A stretch of 64,000 nucleotides of DNA, taken from NCBI GenBank assembly GCA_033675545.1, contig JAWDGP010005075.1, positions 287,501 through 351,500 of the forward strand, given 5' to 3'. Below, piece by piece: positions 24,042-37,100 of the stretch (positions are counted from its first letter, which is position 1; every line of letters begins with the position of its first letter). The translations under genes and the position numbers were made by a program. A model generated the notes under the pieces. It was given only the letters and a program-made list of their open reading frames with translations. It did not search any database and had not been told where the DNA came from. The DNA is from Elysia crispata (taxonomy: Eukaryota > Mollusca > Gastropoda > Plakobranchidae).

Positions 24042-27000
24042 AGTCAACATGTTGTGAGAAGGCTCATACAAATCCGTTTAAATAATATGTCAAATAAAAA
24101 GTGAAGAATGTTTTTATACCACTGGGATGTCATTTCAAAACAAAAAATAGACATTATACATCCTTATAATTTTTTTTACATGTTCTCTATGTAAGCAATT
24201 CTCATGGCTTGAAAAAACGTCAGGCTTGGTGTAAACGAAAAAAAAAAAAACAATTGTGAAGTGTTTGCATAAACTCTCGTTCTTTAAGTACATTTGCCTT
24301 GTTGAAATAAAACAACAAATAACGTGCCTGCTTGTGAAGAAATTGATGAAGGATGAACAATGTTAAATGTTTGAAATGATGAAGAAATAAAGAACAAATG
24401 CATAAATATGACATTGAGAAGAAATGAAAAGTACTCAAACAATGATTTGACACCTGAACCAATGGTGGAAGAGACAAGAGAAAGAAATATGCACAAGCAT
24501 GTAATGCTATTTTTTTTCTTATATTGGTAAAATCCAACCAAAGTAGATAAAACAATTGAAATCCAAAACAATATGGTCAATACAAATGGAATGAAAACTT
24601 ACAGGTTGGTGTAACTACTGCATTGATTGTTTATGGTTTTTTGGGGACTGGAAAGCATTCCAATTTTTTTTACTAATGAATTATGAGCTTTTATTGCATT
24701 TTTGAATTTCAACTTTGGACAGTTGTTGTTTCATTCTTTCTTTATTTTTTTTAAGAGATAATGCAATTATGGAACAGATAGCTTTTAGGTCAATCCAACA
24801 GGGTTAAACAAAATTATTGCCTAAAACATTTATATCAAGATAATGTTAGCATATTAATAAAGTAAAAAAAAACAGCTTTATTTTCTTAGGGTTTGTACTT
24901 TTGGCCTCAATTTTGGTAGCAATCAGATTCTTCTCATTTTCAAATAATTATTTCTCATCTTAATTCAGAGCTTTATGGAGCATCTTTTTTTTTTTTAAGG
25001 TTTCTTTACCGTTACTTCAACCAAGAAGATTTTCATCTATCTTTCTGTTTTCCATATAGTGTATTTCTTTATATTTTTATACAAGTTTTTTTTTTGTCTC
25101 CATCTTTTTGTTTTGTCATGATAACACTTTGATGCTTTTCAAATAATGTTCAGAACAAAAGTCACTTATAGAAATGTTATAATTAAGGTACTCTTAAAAT
25201 GTGACTGAAACACCTTTTTAGGTTGTTGAATATCATAAAAATAATTTGTGAACTATTGCAGTCATAATATGATGATGTTATGCCTGTGTATGTTTGAATA
25301 AAGAAAAAAAAAAAAAGAAATCAAACCTATGTAACTTTCTTTGTTAGTTTTTATCAGTCAAAATGTGCTTAAATTGAATAAGTAGGGGTATTAATTTCCC
25401 TGTAGTTAATATGATGCTCACTGTTTTAATATATAAGAGAGATGGCTATATATAGTTCTAAGTGATATGATTAAACTTGTACGCATAGATCGCAAAGAAT
25501 CATGCATTTATAACTGTAGTAACGAGAGTTCAATACAAGTAATGTATTGGAGCAAGCAATTGACAAATGATTTGTTCTGTCTTTGAAGTAATTTTTCCCA
25601 TTTATTTAAGATTGAGCGTTTTTTTTTTTTTTTCGTATATTTGTGTTTTTTAGTACCATTTTTTTACCTGTTTGTTATCCCCGAAGTCTCTCGTAGACTC
25701 CAATATGAAAATTTCTTCTTTTTTTTTAATGTGGGAATTTCTTGTTTCCAAATCTGGAAATTATTTTTACCAAGTTGTACTAACAAGTTGGTGCAGACTG
25801 TTCATGTGTTTTTTCTTTTATATTGGTTTTTTAAGAAAATTATGTTCTTTGAAATGTTTGTTCTTTTTCAAGGTTATGAACACCACAGGTATTGTCATCC
25901 ATTACGCATATTGGTTGTTTACTTTTAGTAATTTTTATTCATGGTGCTTTGTGCTTGAAGGGATAAATGATTTATTAATACATATAAACATGTCTTTTCC
26001 TTTTCTCAAATATTCATGTATTTGTTCATGGTTATAAGACTGCTTGCTTGTACTTGCCAGTAATTATGTACTTACTTCAGAAAGAGTGGTTTTGATCCAC
26101 ATATTTGTTTGTTTTCACAAAGAGAATGCATTTGACTCCCACCCAGTCCCAAAGAATCATTTGTCCTTAATATTTCATGCTATGGGGCAATTCATTGTTT
26201 TTGGCCTCTCATTGGTAAAAGTGATCTGAAATTTCTGAAGGTTTTAGATATGTAGCTCTTTTTAAACTAATGAAAGAGATGACATACTTGCGTCAGTTTT
26301 CAACAGCTATATTTTCCTATTCTAAACTTGGACAGTTGCTCATTAGGACTGGGTGAGAACTAGTTTTTTTCCTCTTATCACATTCTTTGCCTTACTATGA
26401 GCAACTTTTAAATCTCAGTTCAATGATGCAAGTGAAACTATCTCAACCGAGAGACAAGTTAATGAATGAGGAAATGCAGAATTAACTACAGCTGTTTGTC
26501 ATGAAGTTAAATGTTGAAGATCAGTGCAATTTTGATGGTCCCAGATTTTCAAGTTGTAACAATGTTGAAATATATCTAATTAGGGTTGGTCTGGGTCTCA
26601 AAGTTTGTGCCTTTGTAGTTTCTTTTTCAGAATCAATTTACCATTTATGATTTTTGATGTTCTGAACATTCTTTTTCTTTTTCTAAATGTTTGTTTGGAA
26701 TACCTTTGTCACATGTCTTTTTGGAGAGAGTGAAAATACTTTGTTGTATATTTACTACTGTCTCTATAATCTAATTACCAACTAATGCCAAAGTAGAAGA
26801 ATAAAGGATGTATAAAATGCTTTTTCATGTTTATCACCAACCCCAAACCATAGCTCAAAATTATGCAATGTTGTACTGGTAGGTAATATATGTTCTTTGT
26901 TATAATTCAACTGTTTCTAATCTTTTTTTTTTTTCATTGCTAGAATTACACACTATGTAAGAAAGCAATATATGCTGACTTGTCAATTTATAAGATGCTA

Positions 27001-30000
27001 TTTCTGTTCACTGAGATTGGGGTATATTTATATGAATCTGAATAAATTATTAAATTTTGGACATTTCGGACTGATTTTTTTTTCTTACTTTACCTTGTTA
27101 TCGCATCTTCTTATTTGAAACATGTATATGTTGTCAAATAGCTCTTTCAGAGCTTTTAAGATTTTGTTTTGTTTTCTTTTCTTTCTACATGATCATGATC
27201 TTCTTATTCCTAAGACAAATCTTAAATAACTCTTATTGGTCTTAGTTTTTTTTTTCCAACCCTATAGCTTTGCTTTTTCCAACTTGAAAGCTCTGAGAAC
27301 ACCATAGTTATGCACTGGGTTTGTATTGTAAAGTAATACATGGAACCTATTTTTGTTGTAATGATTTTTTTCATTTTATTAACTTTGCTTCTAAGTGGAT
27401 TTATTATTTTATTTGTATCAGTATGCCATCATATTCTAAACCATTTTTCTCCACCTTTTAGTAATTTACAGAGCCTTAAACTAAAGAAGCCAATTTTAAA
27501 TGCTATGTCTAAATGTCAGAACACCAAGAAAAATCCTACAGCTCATAATTCTTAATTAAAAACTTGAGCTTGCTAAGTCCAGGGCATACAAAATTTATAT
27601 TACGCCGATACATGTACTACTAAAATTGGCTTACTGGTGAAATAACATGAAGAAAATTCCTGAAGACTTTATCAGTTCATGTATGAACCTTATTATGGGG
27701 AAAGCAGGGAGGGGAAAGCTAATGATTCATTTGTTAGTCTTCATGTCTATAACAGTGCAATGGAGGACAATCATTTTTCTCTCAACAATACACCTCGTTA
27801 AAATTTACTGCATAAATACATTATTATGTATAATTTTGTCCGTTTTACAACCCTTGTTTTTCCAAAAATCTTATATGCAGCATATAAAGTTGTGTTTATT
27901 TTATTTCTTTTTTTAAACTGAGGGACTTGTGTGGAAGTGAATTTTCTTCAATCTCATTTAAATTTTTAAAATTATTGAGTATTAAAGACAGCTAGATCAA
28001 ACAACTTAAAAAATCATAATAATAAAAATTTAAAACTGACTTGATATTACAGTGCAGAGTTTACATTGACCAGAGATGGTGCTTATGAGGTTTAGATGTG
28101 TAAATTTTCTTTAACGTATTTAAAAACTTTAAACCAGTGGAAAGGATACACGATTATAAAGAAAGTGTAAGCAAGTTTCAAAATCAAAACGCCTTCACCC
28201 TATGATGTAGGCAGTAGTGGAGTGGGCTGTTTGCAACAGCTGGACGTTTTGTTTGCTACATGTATAAGTATCTGCTATTACATTAGAGCAGCATTCAAAT
28301 AGCAACATTTTAATCAATCAAGTATGAGTAAATCAATATATTTGATCCTGCACACTGGGAAGAGAAAGGATGGATTAAGAAAAGATTTAAGCAATTTAAA
28401 TGAGACGTTATGGAAGAGATAAGGAGCTGAGTGTATGAACTATGAATAAGAAAGAGATATCGAGGAGCAGTCAATCATGTAGACTGACAAAATAAAGATT
28501 AAGAAAAAGGATTAAACAAAGAGCTTTAGGAAAAAGACTGATTTGAGCTTATTAACAAAACAGTGAGTCTGTTAACATTTTAAAAGAAATGTTTCAGTTT
28601 GAATGCACTAGCTTTTTTGCTCTTTTTTTAAAACAAATTTTTAGACTTCATCCTTATTAATTAATGTCTATAATCTCAAAATTTAAAAAAAGAAAGTTAA
28701 GTTTTACAGTGTAGTCAGTTTGTCAAGCTGTTGGTAAAACTTAGAAATAAAATTTGTGTAGTGAGCTTGAAGAGCACGTGTGCATATTAATTAAATAGTG
28801 TATCATTAAAGTGAGAGAGGCTGTGTTTGTGTAACGCATTTGAGGTTAGAGTAGATTTGTATATTTATATTGAGTGTGTTTAGCTAATAAGTTAGTGTGT
28901 ATTTGTCTACAGGCTATTAAAGGTAGAAAGTGCTAGTGCTTGTAAAATGAAACTAAAAAGATTATATTTGTGTATTTAAGATATAGAGAGTGAGTGTGTG
29001 GTTAAATGAAATTTAGTCTAATTCCAATTTTAATTTCACTACATAACTATTAACCTTCAATTTTTTAGAGCATTATAATCAACTTGTTTTCCAAATACTT
29101 TAGGATAGCTAATATTTAACACAGTCTAGTTCATTTTATTCAAGTTTGATTCTTTCATGTTATGTTGGAATCCATTCTTGATCTGGGCTAAAATATTGTA
29201 GGGTAGAATTAATCCACAATTGGAATTTGATTGGGAAATTAAGGCTTTAGAAACAAGCTAGAATTTAGTAAAGTATAGATAGTTGTACTTACTTCCAATG
29301 CTCTGAGGTGTGTAAATCCAAATGCGGAAGATTTTTTTAAACTGCATTAATATTCAAAAGATACAATGCAATAAAACAGTATTATACTTTAAAGACATCA
29401 TCTAAATTTTTCACTTGGTAGTACAAAGGTCATAATTAACCTTAATAAAAAATTTTATGTAAGTTTTGATCAAGTATATTGTGATATATAAAAGTTAGGA
29501 AACCTCTATGAGCATTGCTACCTCTAAAGCAATTCATGTCTCTAATCAAAGATATTACAACCAAACCAAGTTGCTCAGGCAATCTTTGACCAACAAAAGC
29601 ACTAAACTTTTTGGAAAAATGTAATCTAAAAACATATTACAGAGCAATGTTTATTAGCTATAAATTCATGTTGATTGATGGCTCTGATCAATCAATCATT
29701 AAATACTAGACATCATAACTGTCCATGATCAGAGCTATGTCAATAATGTAGAAAATTTTAAAGAAAAAAAATGTCTTCAAATTTTTTTAGAAACTTCAAT
29801 TCTAAATTCAAAATATTTTGTATATAATTATATTGCATATGTACAGTGACATTTAGATGTGGACCCATCATCCACCAGCAGAAACTCAAGACCTAATTTT
29901 ATGAGACATGGGTCAAGATGAAGACCAGAGATGGTGTTTCATATTTTGTTTCACTGCTCATTTAGGTAGCAAATTTCAAATTTCTTTTTTCTTTTACTTG

Positions 30001-30501
30001 CTTATTCCAGGTTAGTGGAGGGCAAGTTATTTTTTTTTTCTTTGAGCAAACAATTTACAGGTGAAAGTAGATACTCTTGTTTAAAAAAACAAATTCTAGT
30101 TCAAGAAAGCACTAGACCCTTGATTCTTGCACACAAAATGGGTCAAATACACTAAAAGGTGGGAGGAAACGACTCATAAAACTCAACAGTAATCTTGAAA
30201 TAATTAAGCCATTTATTGTTGTTGCAATAACACTGTATAAAATTGCAATGGAACAAATAAATTGAAACAAAATTAATTTACCAATTGTAAGACAACAGCG
30301 TCGTTAAGAGGCAAAATAAACCACAGTGCTGCACATGAACGCTAAGGGTTAGGGCAAATGAAAAAAAAATCTCAAAACTGAAAAATTGTGCTATAAAGAG
30401 GTGTTCCTTTTCTATCCGCCCTTGAGTGCAATCATGAAACATGTTTAGAATAAACAGATTGATTCAACATTAACTATTTACCTACGAGGTTTGCAAATCC
30501 C

Positions 30502-30610
30502 AAGGTTATCTTTACTTTTACTGAAGTTTTATTAGTTTATCATAGTAATATAAAGGAAGGTTATCTTTACTTTTAGTGAAATTTTATTAGTTTATCATAG
30601 CAATATGAAA
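30502..30610. repeat. 55-bp tandem duplication
   Basis: Two copies beginning AAGGTTATCTTTACTTTTA at 30502 and 30557 with few differences. Confidence 0.85.
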
Positions 30611-30840
30611 GAACCTGAACTCAACCTAATAAAAATCTCTCTTTCAAAGGTATGTTTTGCAAAGCCCTTGTCATTCACACAATTATGAGAACAATTTGTA
30701 AAGAACAATGTACGCTGGATATCCCTACATTTTCAGGAGAAGTAAACTATCAGCCTTTTTAATAATGCAAAATGTCTTTTAAACTATCATAAGCTTATGC
30801 TTTTGGCATGGACCACAAAGCATTGTCAACTTCTTATGCA

Positions 30841-30846
30841 TTTATT
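30841..30846 (-). promoter_or_regulatory. Candidate RNF212-like polyadenylation signal
   Basis: TTTATT on the plus strand (AATAAA on the minus strand), about 265 bases beyond the RNF212-like stop codon. Usage is inferred. Confidence 0.35.
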
Positions 30847-31109
30847 GATACTGCTTCTAATTCCTGAGATCATGTTTTACAGCCAAACAAAATTAACAGC
30901 TAATATTAACTCCTGTCTTCTGAGATGTATTTAAAGCAATGTTTATGCAGAACATCTCAAATACATGAACAATAAAGAAAAACTAACTTAAAAAACTTAA
31001 TGCAGTATCACAGATAACGATAATCTCTGTATGTAGGCATAGAGAGTGAAGCTGTGAGCAAAAATCAGAATATAAACTTTCTCAGCTGGAACACCATGAG
31101 CCAAATTAG

Positions 31110-34100
31110 TTATTCTTTTCCATGAAATTGAATAGGTCTAGGCACAGTTCTGAGAAAGAAACAAGAAATACTGTTAGTCTTTTTAATAAAATGATTATTA
31201 AAATGAAACAACTCCATTCTGCGCAACTGAGCTCAAAGGTTAAGATGAAATGATGTGTTGATGGGCACGACTACAGTCCATGATAATTAGGCTTAATTAG
31301 GCTTACTTGTAGATCTCCACTTTGCAAACTAAAGAGTCTAGTTACAAGTCCCATCATCAATCAATCCATTTGGTCCACTAAGTCAACTGCATTGTCTGAT
31401 CATCCTGTCGTTCATTTTATTTTGTTTACCATACTGATATCACTCAAATAACCCACCCCTAATTAGTCAACATGGATTTTTTTTTTTTTTTGGATTGGTG
31501 TTGGGGAGGCAGCTGAAATTCATACTGCAATTCTGATGAATAGAGTAATTAACAAAGCATATAACATGAACCAGCTGTGTCTATCAAATCTTCTAATGTA
31601 ATTTTAATTTTCAAAACTAGGTCTTGATAAACCAACCAGACAACAGAAACTTGTGCGATGACAAAATGTATTAATACATTCCTCGGACCTCTATGCAGAA
31701 TATTAGGGCGTATAAAGTATGTATATTACCAGGGGATCTGACTTTTTATAGCACACCAAACATGCAACCTAATGCTTTATCAATACTGGCATTAGCATGA
31801 CATCTCTGATGTACCAATGGTTTTTTCGCTAATGACAGATATGAACAATGTACTCACAGTGGATCTCCTGAGCTTACGCTTGGGGAAATACCTTCGGTTC
31901 TCAATAAAGTGGGTGTACAATTTGTGCCACCAATAGTGCCTGAAGTTAGTCAAGAAGAAAAAAAAATGAAGATAAGTCCAAAAGAAAGGCTACCTTTTGA
32001 AACTATTATTCAGACCTTTAACAAATCAGTGCTTACATGACTCCAGGATTTTCCAATCCAGTTTACATAGCAGCTCTTTAAAAAATCTTTACTGGTATCA
32101 ATTATAAATTAATATTACTGTCCATGTTATTATGAAGATAGTTACAGTACTATTATAACATTTACCCCACTGGTGGAAAGCGCAAATTTTATTCAGGGCT
32201 GAGAATGGTCAGACAAGAAAAAGTCTGAAAATACCAGCCAACGAGCCGAAGGCGCGAGATTTACCTAGGGGGGTCCGGGGGCATGCCCCCCCGGAAAATT
32301 TTGAAAAATTGCGTTAAAATTAAGCCATTCAGGCCCCTCTGGCACTGAACTTCCCTTAATTATTGTGTTTCGCTCTGTCCACGTGAGCCGTCAAAGCCGT
32401 AAGTCCACGACTTGCGTAACTCAACTCCTTGTCACACACACTACACCACGATACTCCTCTTTTCCTTAACTTTCTAATAAACTCCCCCAGACGCCGACCA
32501 TTAGAGGTTTTGTCACACCATTCCCATCGCCATGGGTTCACAATATCGCCGTCATCGCAAGCTTCTCCTCTACTAACAATGTCTTGACGCCTCGCTATTG
32601 TGATGTTCACGCGCAAAGACTGAGAAAAGTTGCGCCAAGCTTTGGCAAAAACAAAGAGAAATTCGGCCAATATCGATCGATATTTTCAAAACCGATTAAG
32701 AAAGTAATAACAACAACAATAGATTATCATTAAATGGTATCGATGTTAATCTCGATAATTCCACTTGATCAATACCACCGAACTCTTCTGTGTTGGTTGG
32801 TTTATGTTTCCGGAAACCAGCCTCGAAATCGAAAAGAAGGCTTCGGAATTTTTTTTTTTTTTGGGCGGACGCGATCTTCGTTAGGCGGATGGAAATGACA
32901 AGTTGGGCGGAAATCCGCCTTTAGACGGAGAATTCTCAGTCCTGTTTATTGATAAAATTTGAGTCAAATCATTGATTAATGATTACTGCTGTTTAAAAAT
33001 CACAGAATTGGTCCTTTAGTTTCTCACTAGGTAGTATGTATAATCAAGCTGTAATGCAGACTGCTTCAAATGCAAGGGATAAAAAAAATAAACTCTCTAG
33101 GGTCCATACAACTCTGGCAAGCCTGCTTGAGCACGATTTGTCATTCTCATGACTTACTATTCTCATTGCAATACATCTGGGTACTGGCTTTTCAAAATGT
33201 TTTGTGATTGCATTCATTTTATTTTTCAATCCGAAGTACTCACCAATTCAATGCAATAAATATCATAACATGTAAGTAATATTGCTCTTAAATATACCAG
33301 AATTTCAGCGTCCCATTTAAAGAAATACTGGGGTTTATAGTCATGGTGATACTCTTATTTCGAAAAGAATATTCATACCGAAACAATATTTTTGCTCCAC
33401 ACCTATTCCATCAAACTTAAATGACTTACGTTAATGCACAAAGAAAATTATGTCTGTGTGAATTTTTTTTAATTTTATAAAATTTTAAGAAATTAAAAAA
33501 AAAAAACCATCCCTTTAAAAAAAGAACTCTATGAAATTTTCACAACCTACAGGACATCATTTTTGGTCAGCAACGGCATTAATTGAACCCCAAATTGATT
33601 CATTTCACATGGTCTACACTTACTATATCTACTGTTGAAATACTATGAACTTTTCTCCAAAAAAAAATTAATGTAGCTGCATAACAATAAAAAAGGGGAC
33701 TTTTGAGTTTTATACAGATATATAAGTTTGTACTACAGTACAGCTAAAGGTTTAGTACTAGCTCTAGACTAATATATGATCAACAGTAATAAGCCAAATA
33801 CCTGTATTAGTCTAGAGCTAGTACTAAACCTTTAGCTTTACTGTAGTACAAACTTTTATATTTGTATAGAACTCAAAAGTCCTCATTTTTTAAGTAAGCA
33901 GGTGTATTCCAATCTACATCAAACTAATGCATTTACACAATTAGTGTTCAAGCACATACCTAGTTTACCTCCAGATGGAGGCATTCTGACAGACAGGCGC
34001 CCAGCTGCTATGTTAGATCCACTTCCCTAGAGACAATATAAATAAATAAATTCATAAGGAATAATTTATTTGCACCTGACTTAAGAAACACAAAGAAAAT

Positions 34101-37100
34101 AATGCATTTAGTTTTTAACAACAATAAAAAAAATAATAACCATCCTAAAACCAAATAAAAGCAATACCAATAATAAATATAGGAATTGAGGTGTTTGGAC
34201 TATTAAATCATGGACAATAATAAAGCCTAACACGTGACGAATATGTACATTGGAGGTTGTGAAGAGAGCCCACCGCGTTGAGGAGACCAAGAGTTTGTAA
34301 CATTCTAAATTCAGACATATCTCAACACAGTCGGATGACATATTAATAATTCAATTGAACGAGAAAACCCGAAGGTTTATCTTATGTTTTTTTATTGAAT
34401 GGATAAGTGCTACATGGTGACCACGACGTGATAGTTGATCTGGACATTTTTAGATCTCGTTTTAAGTCTCTGACATTTCATTTCATTATGTCTATCGAGG
34501 CAGTAGCCCTTAAACTTCCAACTTTTTGGACGACGTGCCCTTTGGCATCGTTCGCGCAAACCAAAGCACTGTCTACCTTACGCAACATATCATCAAATGA
34601 CACAAGATACTTTCATGTTGTAGCTGCTCTAGACTCACAAACAGCAACTAGAGCTTTGTCAGTGATCGCCTCTCCACCGCTAACCAACAAATATGAGGCC
34701 CTTAAATCATTTTTATGTTCGGCTTTCGGGCTTTCAGAAACGGAAGGGCTAAGCGGTTTAGGCAATAGAAAGCCCTCAGAACTCATGGACTCAATGCTTG
34801 CCCTCTTAAACCTGCTTCATTTTCAAGTAGGTTTTTCCTCAACAGCTACCTGAAAAAGTTTGCGACCCCCTAGCAAACTCACCAATAAAAGATTTAAGAA
34901 GGTGTTGCTAGAAGCAGATAGAATTCTAGCTCCACTCAGCCCAGAATGCAACTTGAGCGAATCAGCAAAGGTAAGCACAATTTGTTGGTATTACAGGTGA
35001 TTTGGGTCAAAAGCACAATGCTGTGACCGCACCTGCAAAGGTTATTCAAGTTTTACACACAATCATAAGCAGGGAAATGCCAAAGCTGGTCGGCGCTAAA
35101 TCAACAGGCTTCTGACACGCCTGATAAAAGCACACACATTTTCAGGCATTCCCTGCTATGTCAGTGCAGTTACACCACCTAACCTCGCACTAGTTAGGCC
35201 TTCAAGTAATAAGTTGCGAAAGTTCCTAAATGAATTCCCCGATCTGCTGTAACCTGCATTTTCAGCTGCGGAGGTTATACACTTAATCGCAACTAAAGAC
35301 CGTCCTGTCTTCGCTTGCACTTGTCGCCTGGCCCCTGACAGGCTACCAATAGCCAAAAAGGAATTTTCTGAGATGGAAAAGATGGGCATTCTTAGGAAAT
35401 CAAGCAGCCCATGGGCATCTCCTCTCCATATGGTATCCAAACCAAATGATGGCTGGTGCCCATGCCGCAACCACAGAAAATTAAACGATGTCACTAAGCC
35501 AGATCAGTACCCCATTCCCCATATTCATGACTTCTCAGCCTCCCTGAAAGAAAAAAACCATCTTCTTGAAAATAGACCAAGTTTGGGGATATCATCAGGT
35601 TCCAGTAGCCCCTGAAGACATTCATAAGACAGCAGTGATCACTCCGTTTGGTTTGTGGGAATTTTTAAGCATGCCGTTTGGCTTAAAAAGTGCTGCCAAA
35701 CGTTTCTAAGACTTATGGAGTATGTCCTGCAAGACATTGATTCAGCTTTTGTTTATCTTAACGACATTTTCATTGCAAGTTCAACAGGAAAAGAATATCT
35801 GGATGACTTAAAAGCCGTGTTTAGACGTTTGGCAGATCATGGACTTGTAATTCACCTTGAAATATGTTCGGTGTATTTTCCCTGGAATTCTTGGGGCTTC
35901 AAGTATCAAAGAATGGATCTCGTCCCACACAAGCCAAGGTTAAAGTCATCCAAACATTCCCTCAATCATCAACTGTGAAAGGACTACAAAAGTTTTTAGG
36001 TATGATTAACTTTTACGACCGTTTTTTACCTAACATTGCCACTAGAACATTTCTGCATACCTGAGAAAAGATTCTCGCACATAAACATTGACATTATTGG
36101 ACTGTTACCTATTTTTTCTTACATATCTCCTGACAATTGTTGACCGCAACACATGCTGGCCAGAAGCCATTCCTCTACGAGGCATTACAACACCCAAGTG
36201 TGTGCATGCTCTCATCACTGGATGGATTGCTTGTTTTGGTGTCCCTGGAGATATTTCGTCAGATCGCGGGTCACAGTTCACATCACTGTTATGGAGTGAG
36301 ATAGCAGCTTGCCTCAAAGTCAAACTTCACCATACATCTGCTTATCATCCTCAGGAAAATGAGATGATAGAACGTTTTCATAGGACTCTCAAGACAGCTC
36401 TAAAAGCCTGTCTCACCGCTCCAAAATGGGTAGAAGAACTACCTTGGCTACTTCTCGGGCTCAGAACCACACCCAAAGAGGACTTAGGTTATTCCTCAGC
36501 AGAGCTTGTTTACAGTGAGCCTTTGACAATCCCAAGTGAACTAGTCCCACCTAAATCTGCAAAATCTATGGATGACTTACCGCTGAGTTTCAGGTTGAAC
36601 ATACTGCTATGTGCACCTCGTCCGGCCTCCCATCACACTTCTGCTTTGCCCTACCTGTCACCATCTTTGTCAGCCGCAAAGCATGTATACGTAAGACAAG
36701 ATGGCACTAAAGGTCCATTACAGAGGCCTTATTCAGGTCCTTACGCAGTTCTGACTCCAGGGGACAAAACTTTCCTCATAGACATTGGCATCAAGCCAGC
36801 GTTTTTCGACCCATTTCAACCGGTCATACTGGCTAAGCCTCCTCCACGTGGTTGCCCTTCAGCCAGAGTCATCCCTCACGCAGTCATCCATCAGACCCAA
36901 GCACCTCCTCTAAGCATCAGAAAGCTATGTCGGACCCTGCCGTTCACATGTTGTTGTGTACAGGTCGTATGATTCGACCGCCTAAGCGATACCAGTGACT
37001 CTTACGGTGTTAATCTTTGGAGGAGGGGCTTGTGTGGCATTTGGGCTATTACATCATCGACAATAATAAAGACTAACCCATGACGAATGTGTACATCTGA

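Larger units (their letters stand above)
23328..31109. other. Convergent intergenic region and lectin 3' UTR
   Basis: The lectin gene enters from the left and the RNF212-like gene from the right, so their 3' ends face each other. The sequence is strongly AT-rich. Several open frames of 60-121 aa (for example 24220-24580 minus, 25641-26037 plus, 27340-27916 plus) are hydrophobic and low in complexity, lack recognisable domains and are not called. Many AATAAA hexamers occur on the plus strand. I see no third gene. Confidence 0.5.

Noticed and set aside
24220..24580. Two overlapping hydrophobic minus-strand frames of about 100 aa
   Set aside because: AT-rich, low complexity, overlapping in two phases, no recognisable domain; likely lectin 3' flank.
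31858..31939. Alternative reading of this exon as [18 protein letters not shown]
   Set aside because: That frame looks protein-like but does not connect to the upstream exon, which would then contain a stop. The GGTIGGTNC frame is continuous across all neighbouring exons.
34407..34487. Start of the gag frame at 34407
   Set aside because: It overlaps the LTR end and primer-binding region; similarity to capsid begins near the internal Met at 34488.
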